This document shows positions 55,266-64,000 of a stretch of DNA of 64,000 nucleotides, piece by piece. Positions within the stretch are counted from its first letter, which is position 1. Every line of letters starts with the position of its first letter. Under the pieces are notes generated by a model, which was given only the letters and a program-made list of their open reading frames with translations, searched no databases and was not told the DNA's origin. Where the stretch lies: contig JBJXGV010000015.1 in NCBI GenBank assembly GCA_046160485.1, forward strand, positions 44,750 to 108,749, in the 5' to 3' direction. The DNA comes from JBJXGV01 sp046160485. GTDB taxonomy: Bacteria; Orphanbacterota; Orphanbacteria; JBJXGV01. A program made the translations under genes and the position numbers.

Positions 55266-56455
55266 CACATCGCCTCGACGGCGAGCGCGACCGCGTTACC
55301 GCCGCCCAGGCAGAGCGTCGCGAGCCCGAGCGTCTTCTTGCGATCGTGGAGCGCGTAGATGAGCGTCGTCAGGATGCGCGCGCCGCTTGCGCCGATCGGG
55401 TGGCCGAGCGCGACCGCGCCGCCGTTGACGTTGACGCGCGACCAATCCCAGCCGAGTTCCTTGCCGTCCGCGAGCGCCTGCACGGCGAACGCCTCGTTCG
55501 CCTCGATGAGATCGAAGTCGCCGATCTTCCAGTTGCCGCGCGCCATCAACTTTTTGACGGCGACGATCGGTGCGTAGAAAACCTCTTCGGGCGGGCCGCC
55601 GCCCGTCGCGTACGAGGCGACGCGCGCGAGCGGCTTCGCGCCGATCTGCTTCGCGCGCGCGCCGGAGAGAATCACGAGCGCCGCGGCGCCGTCGTTGAGC
55701 CCCGGTGCGTTCCCCGCGGTCACGCTGCCATCTTTCTCGAACGCGGGGCGCAGCTTCGCCATCCCATCGAGCGACGCGTCGGTGCGCACGCGCTCGTCAT
55801 TTTCGTAGAGCGTCTTCTCGCCCTTCTTTCCCGGGATCTCGACGGCGACGGTTTCCGCGCGAAACTTCCCGTCCTTCTGCGCGCGCGCCGCCTTCTGGTG
55901 CGACTCGAGCGCGAACTGGTCCTGCTCTTCGCGCGAGATCTTCGACCGCCGCGCCGTCAACTCGGCGTAGCTTCCCATGTGCACCGAACCGAACGAATCC
56001 CAGAGACCGTCGTGAATCATCGAGTCGACCATCTGGCCGTTGCCCATGCGATAGCCGGTGCGCGCGCCTGGGAGCAGGTACGGCGCGTTCGACATGCTCT
56101 CCATGCCGCCCGCGACGATCGCGTCGGCGTCGCCCGCGCGAATCGCCTGAGCGGCGAGCATCACCGACTTAAGCCCCGATCCGCAGACCTTGTTGATCGT
56201 CATGCAGCCGGCCGTGCCGGGCACACCGCCGCGAATCGCGGCCTGTCGCGCTGGCGCCTGTCCAAGCCCCGCGCCCACCACGTTGCCGAGAATCACTTCG
56301 TCGATCGTCTCGGCGTCGACCTTCGCGCGCGCGATCGCCTCGCGCACCGCGATCGCGCCGAGATCGGTGGCCGAGAATCCCGCGAGCGATTTTTGGAACT
56401 CGCCGATCGGAGTGCGCGCGGCACTCACAATGTAGGCATCACGATCGTTCAACAT
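55265..56455 (-). CDS. acetyl-CoA C-acetyltransferase (thiolase)
   Basis: Thiolytic cleavage of acetoacetyl-CoA to two acetyl-CoA, or condensation. The 396-residue protein has the nucleophilic Cys91 in INKVCGSGLK, NEAFA, the histidine motif GGAVALGHPIGASG and the second catalytic cysteine in CLGGGNA. Length and sequence fit the biosynthetic/degradative acetoacetyl-CoA thiolase group. It is coupled to hbd by an overlapping stop/start and preceded by an acyl-CoA dehydrogenase. Confidence 0.95.
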   Translation of the reverse strand: MLNDRDAYIVSAARTPIGEFQKSLAGFSATDLGAIAVREAIARAKVDAETIDEVILGNVVGAGLGQAPARQAAIRGGVPGTAGCMTINKVCGSGLKSVMLAAQAIRAGDADAIVAGGMESMSNAPYLLPGARTGYRMGNGQMVDSMIHDGLWDSFGSVHMGSYAELTARRSKISREEQDQFALESHQKAARAQKDGKFRAETVAVEIPGKKGEKTLYENDERVRTDASLDGMAKLRPAFEKDGSVTAGNAPGLNDGAAALVILSGARAKQIGAKPLARVASYATGGGPPEEVFYAPIVAVKKLMARGNWKIGDFDLIEANEAFAVQALADGKELGWDWSRVNVNGGAVALGHPIGASGARILTTLIYALHDRKKTLGLATLCLGGGNAVALAVEAM

Positions 56456-56505
56456 CGAATCCGCCCTCCCGGCGCGCGGCGACCCGTCAGCGCCTCAATC
56501 CGAAT

Positions 56506-57669
56506 CTAGCGTGTCTCCTTGAGCAGCTCGCGCGCAATCACGAGCCGCTGAATCTCCGATGTCCCTTCGCCGATCTCCGTGATCTTCGCGTCGCGGAAGT
56601 AACGCTCGACGTGGAACTCCTTGCAGTAGCCGGCGCCGCCGTGCACCTGAATCGCTTTCGTCGTGACCGCCATCGCCGTTTCGGAGGCGTGAAGCTTCGC
56701 CATCGACGACTCCTTGATGATCGGAAGTCCGCGGTCCTTCCGCCACGCCGCGTGGTAGACGAGATGCCGCGCCGCTTCGATCTGCGTCGCCATGTCGACG
56801 AGCATGAACTGCACGGCCTGAAACTTCGAGATCGCCTGGCCGAACTGCACGCGCTCCTTCGAATACGCGAGCGCCTTCTCGTACGCGCCCTGCGCGATTC
56901 CGAGCGCCATCGCACCGATCGAAATGCGCCCGCCCTCGAGCGCCTTCATGAAAACTTGGAACCCCTCGTTCTCCGCGCCGAGAAGGTTCTCCGCCGGCAC
57001 CTTGCAATCCTCGAAGAAAACGACCGACGTGTCGCTGCCGCGAATGCCGAGCTTGTTCTCCTTCGTACCGACTTTGAATCCGGGCGTTTTCGTTTCGACG
57101 ATGAACGAGCTGATCCCCTTCGTCGAACGCCCTTCCGTCGTGCGCGCCGACACGCAGAGCGTGTTCGCGTAGCGGCCGCTCGTCACGTAGATCTTCGTGC
57201 CGTTGAGGACGTAGTGGGAACCGTTTTTCACCGCGGTCGTTTTCGTTCCGCCCGCGTCGGAGCCGGCATCGGGTTCCGTGAGCCCGAACGAACCGATCGC
57301 CTCGCCGCGCGTCATCGGCGGGATGTATTTCTTCTTCTGTGCGTCGGTGCCGAAGAGATAAATCGGATACGTGCCGAGCGACACGTGCGCCGCGAGCGTG
57401 ATCCCCGTCGACGCGCACACTCGCGAGATCTCCTCGACGGCGATCGTGTACGCGAGCGAATCCATCCCCGCGCCGCCGAGCTCTTCGGGGAACGGAATCC
57501 CCATGAGCCCGAGCTTCCCCATCTTCTTGATCGTCTCCATGGGGAACTCTTGCGTTTCGTCGATGTGCGCCGCGTGGGGCGCAATCTCTTTCTCGGCGAA
57601 ATCGCGCACCATCGCGCGGAACATGTGGTGCTCGTCGGAGAGGTAGGGCGATGTTTCGTCGGTGCTCAT
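56506..57669 (-). CDS. acyl-CoA dehydrogenase
   Basis: Second acyl-CoA dehydrogenase of the operon, 387 residues. It has the same fold as its neighbour: FGLTEPDAGSDAGGTKT for FAD/substrate binding and Glu368 in EIGEGTSEIQR at the canonical catalytic position. It is not a close duplicate of the one at 53220, so the two probably differ in chain-length or branching preference, for example isobutyryl- or other branched acyl-CoAs versus butyryl-CoA; this is inferred. ATG at 57669 overlaps the CoA-transferase B stop by four bases (ATGA). Confidence 0.92.
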   Translation of the reverse strand: MSTDETSPYLSDEHHMFRAMVRDFAEKEIAPHAAHIDETQEFPMETIKKMGKLGLMGIPFPEELGGAGMDSLAYTIAVEEISRVCASTGITLAAHVSLGTYPIYLFGTDAQKKKYIPPMTRGEAIGSFGLTEPDAGSDAGGTKTTAVKNGSHYVLNGTKIYVTSGRYANTLCVSARTTEGRSTKGISSFIVETKTPGFKVGTKENKLGIRGSDTSVVFFEDCKVPAENLLGAENEGFQVFMKALEGGRISIGAMALGIAQGAYEKALAYSKERVQFGQAISKFQAVQFMLVDMATQIEAARHLVYHAAWRKDRGLPIIKESSMAKLHASETAMAVTTKAIQVHGGAGYCKEFHVERYFRDAKITEIGEGTSEIQRLVIARELLKETR

Positions 57670-58316
57670 AGGCTCATCTCGCGGACGCCGTCCACGATGA
57701 GACGCGTTCCTGTTTTGGCGATGACTTCGTCCGCGCTGACGCCGGGGGCGACCTCGCGAAGGTAAACGCCGGATTTTTCGATTCTGAGGACCGCGAGATC
57801 GGAGACGATCATCGAGACCGCGCGGCGCCCGGTGAGCGGGAGCGTGCATGCGTCGAGAATTTTCGGTGTGCCGTCGGGAGCGGTGTGCATCATTGCGGCG
57901 ATGACGCGCCGCGATCCGGCAACGAGATCCATCGCACCGCCCATTCCCTTCACCATCTTTCCGGGGATCATCCAGTTCGCGATGTCGCCGTCGCGCGAGA
58001 CCTCCATCGCGCCGAGAATCGCCAGATCGACGTGGCCGCCGCGAATCATCGCGAACGACTCGTCCGACGCGAAGTACGAACTCCCCGCGATTTCGGTGAC
58101 GGTTTCCTTCCCCGCGTTGATCAGATCGGGATCTTCTTCGCCTTGGCGCGGGTAGGGACCGATGCCGAGCATTCCGTTTTCGGAGTGCAGAATGATCGTC
58201 ATCCCCGGCGGGACATAATTGGCCACCATCGTCGGGATTCCGATCCCGAGGTTGACCGTGTAGCCGTCGCGCAACTCTTTCGCAATGCGCCGCGCGATCA
58301 GTTCCTTCTTCGACAT
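57666..58316 (-). CDS. 3-oxoacid CoA-transferase subunit B
   Basis: Catalytic subunit of a SCOT/AtoDA-type CoA-transferase. The 216-residue protein contains the catalytic Glu46 in LHSENGMLGIG and typical GIGIPTMVANYVP and GGAMDLVAGSRRVI segments. ATG at 58316 matches the family start (MSKKELIARRIAKEL); a GTG at 58337, one base after the subunit A stop, would add seven residues. It is paired with subunit A upstream. In this operon it could activate acetoacetate, butyrate or isobutyrate using succinyl- or acetyl-CoA. Confidence 0.94.
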   Translation of the reverse strand: MSKKELIARRIAKELRDGYTVNLGIGIPTMVANYVPPGMTIILHSENGMLGIGPYPRQGEEDPDLINAGKETVTEIAGSSYFASDESFAMIRGGHVDLAILGAMEVSRDGDIANWMIPGKMVKGMGGAMDLVAGSRRVIAAMMHTAPDGTPKILDACTLPLTGRRAVSMIVSDLAVLRIEKSGVYLREVAPGVSADEVIAKTGTRLIVDGVREMSL

Positions 58317-58338
58317 CGCTTTCGCGTCCGCTGCCACG

Positions 58339-59025
58339 TTATCTGTACACCCGTTTCTCGATGCGCTTCTCATAGAGCGCGCCCTGGAAAATCGCGTCGA
58401 CGTAGATGCCCGGTGTTACGATCGCATCCGGCGCGAGTTCGCCGACGCCGACGATTTCCTCGACTTCCGCAACGACGAAATCCGCGGCGGTTGCCATGAC
58501 CGGATTGAAATTCCGCGTCGTGCGGCGATAAATGAGATTCCCCATCGCGTCGCCTTTCCACGCCTTGATGAACGCGAAGTCCGCGCGCAGCCCGCGCTCG
58601 AGCACGTACTCGCGCCCGTCGAACGTGCGCGTCTCCTTCCCATCGGCGATCACGGTGCCGACGCCGGTCGGCGTGAAGAACCCGGCGATGCCGGCGCCAC
58701 CCGCGCGAATCCGCTCGGCCAGCGTTCCCTGCGGATTGAGTTCGATCTCGATCTTCTTCTCGAGAATGAGCCGCTCGAGCAGATCGTTCTCGCCGATGTA
58801 GGTGCCGATCATTTTCCGCACCTGCATGTTTTGAAGAAGAAGTCCGATCCCGTAGTCGGCGACGCCCGCGTTGTTGCTCATCACGGTGAGGTTCTTCACG
58901 CCCGACTGCGCAAGCAGCTTGATGAGATTCTCGGGAATCCCGCAGAGGCCGAAGCCTCCCATCATGATCGAAGCGCCGTCGCGAACGCGCGCGATCACGC
59001 TTTCGGCGGTGACGAGTTTGTTCAT
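58339..59025 (-). CDS. 3-oxoacid CoA-transferase subunit A
   Basis: Partner of subunit B in the heteromeric CoA-transferase. The 228-residue protein carries the CoA-binding region MMGGFGLCGIPENLI, the NNAGVADYGIGLLL segment and FFTPTGVGTVIADGKE, all typical of AtoD/ScoA proteins. ATG at 59025; 22 bases separate its stop from the subunit B ATG. It lies between the mutase and the beta-oxidation genes. Confidence 0.94.
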   Translation of the reverse strand: MNKLVTAESVIARVRDGASIMMGGFGLCGIPENLIKLLAQSGVKNLTVMSNNAGVADYGIGLLLQNMQVRKMIGTYIGENDLLERLILEKKIEIELNPQGTLAERIRAGGAGIAGFFTPTGVGTVIADGKETRTFDGREYVLERGLRADFAFIKAWKGDAMGNLIYRRTTRNFNPVMATAADFVVAEVEEIVGVGELAPDAIVTPGIYVDAIFQGALYEKRIEKRVYR

Positions 59026-59059
59026 CGAGTCACCGAACCGCGCGCCGTCTCGACCATCG

Positions 59060-59476
59060 TCATCGCGCCGCGCGCGCGCGCCGCGCCGCGACCTCGGCCA
59101 CGATGTACGCCGCGATATCCTCGGTCGACGTGCCGGGCCCGAAAAGTTTGCCGACGCCGAGGGCCTCGAGCTTCGCCATGTCGTCTTTCGGGATGATGCC
59201 GCCGCCCGTGAGCAACATGTGATCCGCGCCCTTCGCGCGCAGCAAGTCGAGCACCTTCGGAAAGAGCGTCATGTGCGCCCCCGACAAGATCGAAAGCGCG
59301 ACGACCTCGACATCCTCGTCGAGCGCCGCCTCGACAACCTGCTCGGGCGTCTGGTGAAGCCCCGTGTAGATGACTTCCATCCCCGCGTCGCGGAGCGCGC
59401 TCGCGACGACCTTCACGCCGCGGTCGTGCCCGTCGAGGCCGACCTTCCCCGCGAGGACTCGGATTTTCTTTTCCAT
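59060..59476 (-). CDS. icmB: acyl-CoA mutase small (B12-binding) subunit
   Basis: Stand-alone cobalamin-binding subunit of an adenosylcobalamin-dependent acyl-CoA mutase. The 138-residue protein has the base-off/His-on signature KVGLDGHDRG (His17 coordinates cobalt), SILSG and TGGGIIP. Its size matches separately encoded IcmB-type subunits (about 136 residues). It lies 24 bases downstream of the large subunit, so the enzyme is a two-subunit mutase. The icm rather than mcm label follows from the large-subunit signature and is inference for this subunit. Confidence 0.85.
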   Translation of the reverse strand: MEKKIRVLAGKVGLDGHDRGVKVVASALRDAGMEVIYTGLHQTPEQVVEAALDEDVEVVALSILSGAHMTLFPKVLDLLRAKGADHMLLTGGGIIPKDDMAKLEALGVGKLFGPGTSTEDIAAYIVAEVAARRARAAR

Positions 59477-59500
59477 GCGCCTCCCCTAGAAATCGTCTGC

Positions 59501-61155
<1,655 letters not shown>

Positions 61156-61159
<4 letters not shown>

Positions 61160-62193
61160 CGATTCTCCCTCTTGCCGTCGTCGGTTCGGTCTTTCGCAAT
61201 CTCGGCTCGCGCTAGGCCGGCGATCTCGCCGGCCAGAATGCGCGCCAGGTGATAGGGCGACTCCTCGCGTTTCAGAACGCGATCGAGGCCGTCGTTCATG
61301 TGGAGCACGATTCGCGGTTCGGCGAGGGCGCTCGCGCCCACACGCTCGAGAACGCGATCCTCGACTTCGCGGCGCAGGCCCGCGCGCCGTTTCTCCGCGA
61401 GCCACGCGCCCGAGACCAGATGCGCGCGGTGCTCCTCGAGCGTCGAGTGGAGCGCATCGATCCCGGTTGCGTCGCGCGCGACGCACCGCACGACCCGCGG
61501 CGCCCAGCCGTCGCGCCCCGGATGCCCGCCGAGCATCTCCTCGAGATGATGAATCATCCGGTCCGCTCCGTCGCGGTCCGACTTGTTCACGACGAAGATG
61601 TCGCCGATCTCCATAAGCCCCGCCTTCATCGCTTGAATCTCGTCGCCCGACTCGGGTACGAGAACGACCACAACCGTGTCCGCGGCACTGACGATATCGA
61701 GCTCCGACTGACCGACGCCGACCGTCTCGATCAGGATCCGGTCCATGCCGAACGCGTCGATGAGATCGCAGACCTCGCGCGTCGTTCGCGAAAGCCCACC
61801 GAGCGAACCGCGGGTTGCCATGCTGCGCACGTAAAGCCCCGGATCCCCCGACAAATCCTTCAGGCGGATGCGGTCCCCCAACAGCGCGCCGTGGCTGAAC
61901 GGGCTCGACGGATCGACCGCTACGACGCCGACGCGATTTCCGGCGCCGCGCAGCGCGCGCACGAGCCCTGCGACGAGCGTACTCTTACCCGCGCCGGGTG
62001 GTCCCGTAACGCCGACGCGAAACGCCACGCCCGCGCCGCTAAAGAGATAGTCGAGAATCGCTTCGGAGTCCGGGTGCCTGTCCTCCACGAGGGTGACAAG
62101 GCGCGCGAGCGCGTAGCGGTCGCCCGATTGGTAGGCCTCCACGAGGGTCCGGCTCGACTCGCGAAGAGTCGACGGCAGGCTCGCGCGGCGCAT
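61156..62193 (-). CDS. meaB: MeaB/ArgK-family GTPase, mutase chaperone
   Basis: G3E-type GTPase that gates cobalamin loading and protects B12-dependent acyl-CoA mutases. The 345-residue protein has Walker A GPPGAGKST, a switch region DPSSPFSHGALLGDRIRL, base motif NKSD, and ETVGVGQSE, all typical of MeaB/MMAA. ATG at 62193 is chosen to match family N-termini. First gene of the operon, overlapping the mutase large subunit by four bases; a promoter lies about 30 bases upstream. Confidence 0.93.
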
Positions 62194-62223
62194 CTCTAAG
62201 CTCTTGTGCTGCAAATCGCGGCC

Positions 62224-62253
62224 AGGGTAACGCGGCGCGCCCGGCAAAGTCAA
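62224..62253 (-). promoter_or_regulatory. Promoter of the meaB-mutase-beta-oxidation operon
   Basis: Minus strand: TTGACT (62253-62248), 18-base spacer, TACCCT (62229-62224). Predicted leader of about 25 bases. The GTTACC[GC]T context resembles the gcvT promoter. Confidence 0.45.
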
Positions 62254-62380
62254 TCACGCGGAGCGGTTCCCGCGAACGGATCGCCGTGTCACGCGGAGTT
62301 CGAGGTCGCGAAGGATGTCAATCAATCGCCGTATTTCTGCCTGGGACCGTGCGTTCTCAAAAAGTTTTTCCTTGCTACTC

Positions 62381-62428
62381 TGAGACGGCATCTGCGATTA
62401 TCTATTGCGTTCTTTATGACCCGTCTCA
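62381..62428. repeat. 8-bp inverted repeat with 32-base loop
   Basis: TGAGACGG (62381-62388) and CCGTCTCA (62421-62428) are exact inverted copies in the AT-richer island. They could be an operator, an RNA stem or a remnant of a mobile element end. Confidence 0.5.
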
Positions 62429-62455
62429 AAATCTGATGAATAGAAGCGAGTCAGT

Positions 62456-62487
62456 GACGGAGTCCTCTGAGTTCCTTGAGGACCGTC
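62456..62487. repeat. Hairpin in the leader of the third Cys-rich gene
   Basis: GACG-(GA)-GTCCTC / GAGGAC-CGTC, ten base pairs with a two-base bulge and a ten-base loop. There is no T-run, so it is more likely a leader structure than a terminator. Confidence 0.45.
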
Positions 62488-62628
62488 CGCCCCCTCTTTC
62501 TCGTGTTTGGTTCGTGGTGGAAGTGCTCAATCCGGAAGTCACCAAACACGCATGTCGGAACTCAGCACGACAGATCGTCACTTAACAGGCTGGTGCGCCC
62601 CGTGCCCGCCGAACGGAGGAAGATCGCG

Positions 62629-64000
62629 ATGAAACGATGTCTATTGCGTCAGCTAAGCCCCCTGTTCCTTCCGCTTTTTCTGGCCTTCGCGCTCTTCGCG
62701 ATCGCGATCGACAAAGCCTCCGCCGGCGACCCTGGTCCCGATGGGAACGGTGCGTGCTGCCTTCGCGACGGCGAGTGCAAAGACACCGACTCTGAGGAGT
62801 GCGAAAAACTCGACGGAACGTTTGTCGCAGGGAGCTCCTGTGCGTTCCATCCCTGCGATCCGCCGAAGGGCGCATGCTGCCACGGTGACCTCTGCAAAGA
62901 GTTCACCGAGGCCGAATGCGAACAGAAGGGCGGCGTGTTCCAGGGCGCCGGAACGACCTGCGCGGAACAGCCGTGCGTGACGGACGGCGCCTGCTGCTTC
63001 CCTGACGGCGAATGCAAGTTCATTTCCGCGAACGAATGCGACAACGAGGGCGGCAGATACCAGGGCAACGGCGTCACCTGCGCCTCGGCGGCATGCGAGG
63101 ACTACACTCAGGCGTGCTGCCTCGCCGACGGGAGTTGTGTCCAGGTCGTCCCGAGTGTCTGCGATCGCCGCGGCGGCAAGGCCGGCGGCGAAGGCACGAA
63201 CTGCGACACGCATGACTGCGAGCAAGACGGCGCGTGCTGTTTCGAAAACGGCGAGTGCGCGGAGATCTCGAAGGAACGCTGCGAGCACGATGGCGGCAAG
63301 TACTACGGCGACGGCTCGCTCTGCAGCCACGTCGAATGCGAAGACCCGAAGGGTGCGTGCTGCTTCCGTGACGGATCGTGCGAAGAACTGACGAAGCAGG
63401 ACTGCGAGGAGAAGCGCGGCGAGTACTACGGCGACGGCACGCTGTGCAGCCACGCCGACTGCGCGCAGCCGGAGGGCGCCTGCTGCTTCCGCGACGGTTC
63501 GTGCGAGGAACTCACGAAGGAGGCTTGCGACGAAAAGGGCGGACGGTACAACGAAGACTTTTCGCTCTGCAGCCACACCGATTGCCCGCAACCGGAAGGC
63601 GCCTGCTGCTTCGAAAACGGCGAGTGCGACGACCTGACTCGCGGTCGTTGCGAGGCCGCCGGCGGAAAGTTCAAGGGCGAGTTTACCGACTGCGCCCACA
63701 CGGACTGTCCGCAGCCGAAGGGCGCGTGCTGCTTCCGCGATGGATCCTGCGAGGAGATCACGAAGTCGGAGTGTCTCGAGCGCCTCGGCGAGTACTACGG
63801 CGACGACAAGCTCTGCAGCCACGCCGTCTGCCCGCAGCCGGAAGGCGCTTGCTGCCTCCCGAGCGGCGAGTGCGTCTCCGTGATCGAAGAGCGCTGCGAA
63901 GCCGCCGGCGGCAAGTACTACGGTGACTTCTCCGACTGCGCCCACACGGACTGCCCGCAGCCGAAGGGCGCGTGCTGCTTCCGCGACGGCGAATGCAAGG
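62629..64000 (+). CDS. secreted Cys-rich repeat protein, 5-prime part (truncated by window end)
   Basis: Open frame of at least 457 codons with no stop before the window edge. Signal peptide MKRCLLRQLSPLFLPLFLAF... ending near ASAG (about residue 34). From residue 41 it consists only of GACC six-cysteine repeats: ten complete copies of about 39-42 residues and the start of an eleventh. Later copies are nearly uniform (GACCFRDGSCEELTK ... YYGDGTLCSH). Unlike the repeats in the 46-52 kb genes these are rich in Asp, Glu and Lys, and there is no IWTDAN module so far. ATG at 62629 has GGAGGA eight bases upstream. Probably a secreted disulfide-stabilised fibre or surface protein; function unknown. 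Confidence 0.85.
   Translation, partial: MKRCLLRQLSPLFLPLFLAFALFAIAIDKASAGDPGPDGNGACCLRDGECKDTDSEECEKLDGTFVAGSSCAFHPCDPPKGACCHGDLCKEFTEAECEQKGGVFQGAGTTCAEQPCVTDGACCFPDGECKFISANECDNEGGRYQGNGVTCASAACEDYTQACCLADGSCVQVVPSVCDRRGGKAGGEGTNCDTHDCEQDGACCFENGECAEISKERCEHDGGKYYGDGSLCSHVECEDPKGACCFRDGSCEELTKQDCEEKRGEYYGDGTLCSHADCAQPEGACCFRDGSCEELTKEACDEKGGRYNEDFSLCSHTDCPQPEGACCFENGECDDLTRGRCEAAGGKFKGEFTDCAHTDCPQPKGACCFRDGSCEEITKSECLERLGEYYGDDKLCSHAVCPQPEGACCLPSGECVSVIEERCEAAGGKYYGDFSDCAHTDCPQPKGACCFRDGECK
62749..64000 (+). repeat. Array of more than ten six-cysteine coding repeats, open at the window end
   Basis: Tandem ~117-126-base units encoding GACC-x5-C ... C ... GG-x-Y ... C-x4-C. Copies from 63229 onward are the most alike, suggesting recent expansion at that end. 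Confidence 0.85.

Larger units (their letters stand above)
62254..62628. other. Divergent intergenic region with an AT-richer island
   Basis: 375 bases between the meaB promoter and the third Cys-rich gene. The stretch from about 62290 to 62580 is visibly less GC-rich than the rest of the window. It contains two inverted repeats (listed separately) and a weak promoter-like pair TTGCTA (62373-62378) / GATTAT (62397-62402). A 99-codon open frame (62286-62585) has no recognisable protein features. I see no tRNA or known riboswitch. Confidence 0.5.

Noticed and set aside
62286..62585. 99-codon open frame upstream of the third Cys-rich gene
   Set aside because: Composition differs from real genes here, no ribosome-binding site, no recognisable protein features; better explained as AT-richer intergenic DNA.
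62749..64000. Regular ~120-base periodicity resembling a CRISPR-like or satellite array
   Set aside because: The period is a multiple of three, units are diverged, in one open frame, and encode conserved cysteines; this is a protein repeat.

Overview
The window is GC-rich, densely packed bacterial DNA from a Gram-negative (diderm) organism. Outer-membrane biology is everywhere: CMP-Kdo synthetase for LPS, a BamD-like lipoprotein, TolC, two TonB-dependent receptors and a PorV-type outer-membrane protein. Ribosomal proteins L21/L27, RNase G, NadD and UvrA mark it as chromosomal. The GWxTD-domain protein, a secreted protein with a FlgD/T9SS-like C-terminal domain, and large secreted proteins built of GACC six-cysteine repeats are a combination I associate with uncultured lineages near Candidatus Eisenbacteria/Latescibacteria. 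That taxonomic placement is a guess from gene content, not a measurement.

Layout. 1-6.5 kb (minus strand): kdsB, mdh, rpmA, rplU, then bamD-like/nadD/rng, and a secreted protein of unknown function. A small plus-strand gene follows at 6.6-7.0 kb. 7.1-14.3 kb (minus): a tight run of tolC, an ABC ATPase, peptide-binding protein, two peptide permeases, an NlpC/P60 peptidase and a PspC protein. 14.5-26.0 kb (minus): an envelope cluster of two tandem paralogous TonB receptors, a 784-residue secreted protein, a PorV-like protein, a GWxTD protein and a Yip1 membrane protein. 26.3-33.6 kb (minus): glycine cleavage operon gcvT-H-PA-PB, then a LipM-type octanoyltransferase, then the two ATPases of a peptide transporter. 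33.7-36.6 kb: uvrA. 36.7-43.6 kb: a fused membrane/spermidine-synthase protein, a secreted trypsin-like protease and two TPR membrane proteins. 43.7-45.9 kb: a Ser/Thr kinase fused to TolB-like and TPR regions. 46.1-51.8 kb (plus): two tandem secreted Cys-rich proteins. 51.8-62.2 kb (minus): an acyl-CoA operon. 62.6-64.0 kb (plus): the start of a third Cys-rich protein that runs off the window.

How the genes work together. The acyl-CoA operon (meaB, mutase large and small subunits, CoA-transferase A and B, acyl-CoA dehydrogenase, thiolase, 3-hydroxybutyryl-CoA dehydrogenase, second acyl-CoA dehydrogenase) reads as C4 acid degradation. The mutase carries Phe82 and Gln200, the residue pair reported for isobutyryl-CoA mutase and not the Tyr/Arg pair of methylmalonyl-CoA mutase. 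It would therefore convert isobutyryl-CoA to butyryl-CoA and feed the linked beta-oxidation enzymes; only a crotonase is missing locally. The glycine cleavage operon carries its own lipoyl-assembly enzyme. The peptide transporter is split between two loci, and its permease half sits beside a cell-wall peptidase, which suggests muropeptide or peptide scavenging.

Signals. Several promoters share a TTGaca-like -35, a 17-18 bp spacer and a -10 often preceded by TGC. Three genes without a Shine-Dalgarno (uvrA, a TPR membrane protein, the kinase) have a TAnnnT box ending 7-8 bases before the ATG, as expected for leaderless transcripts. Four-base stop/start overlaps are very common.
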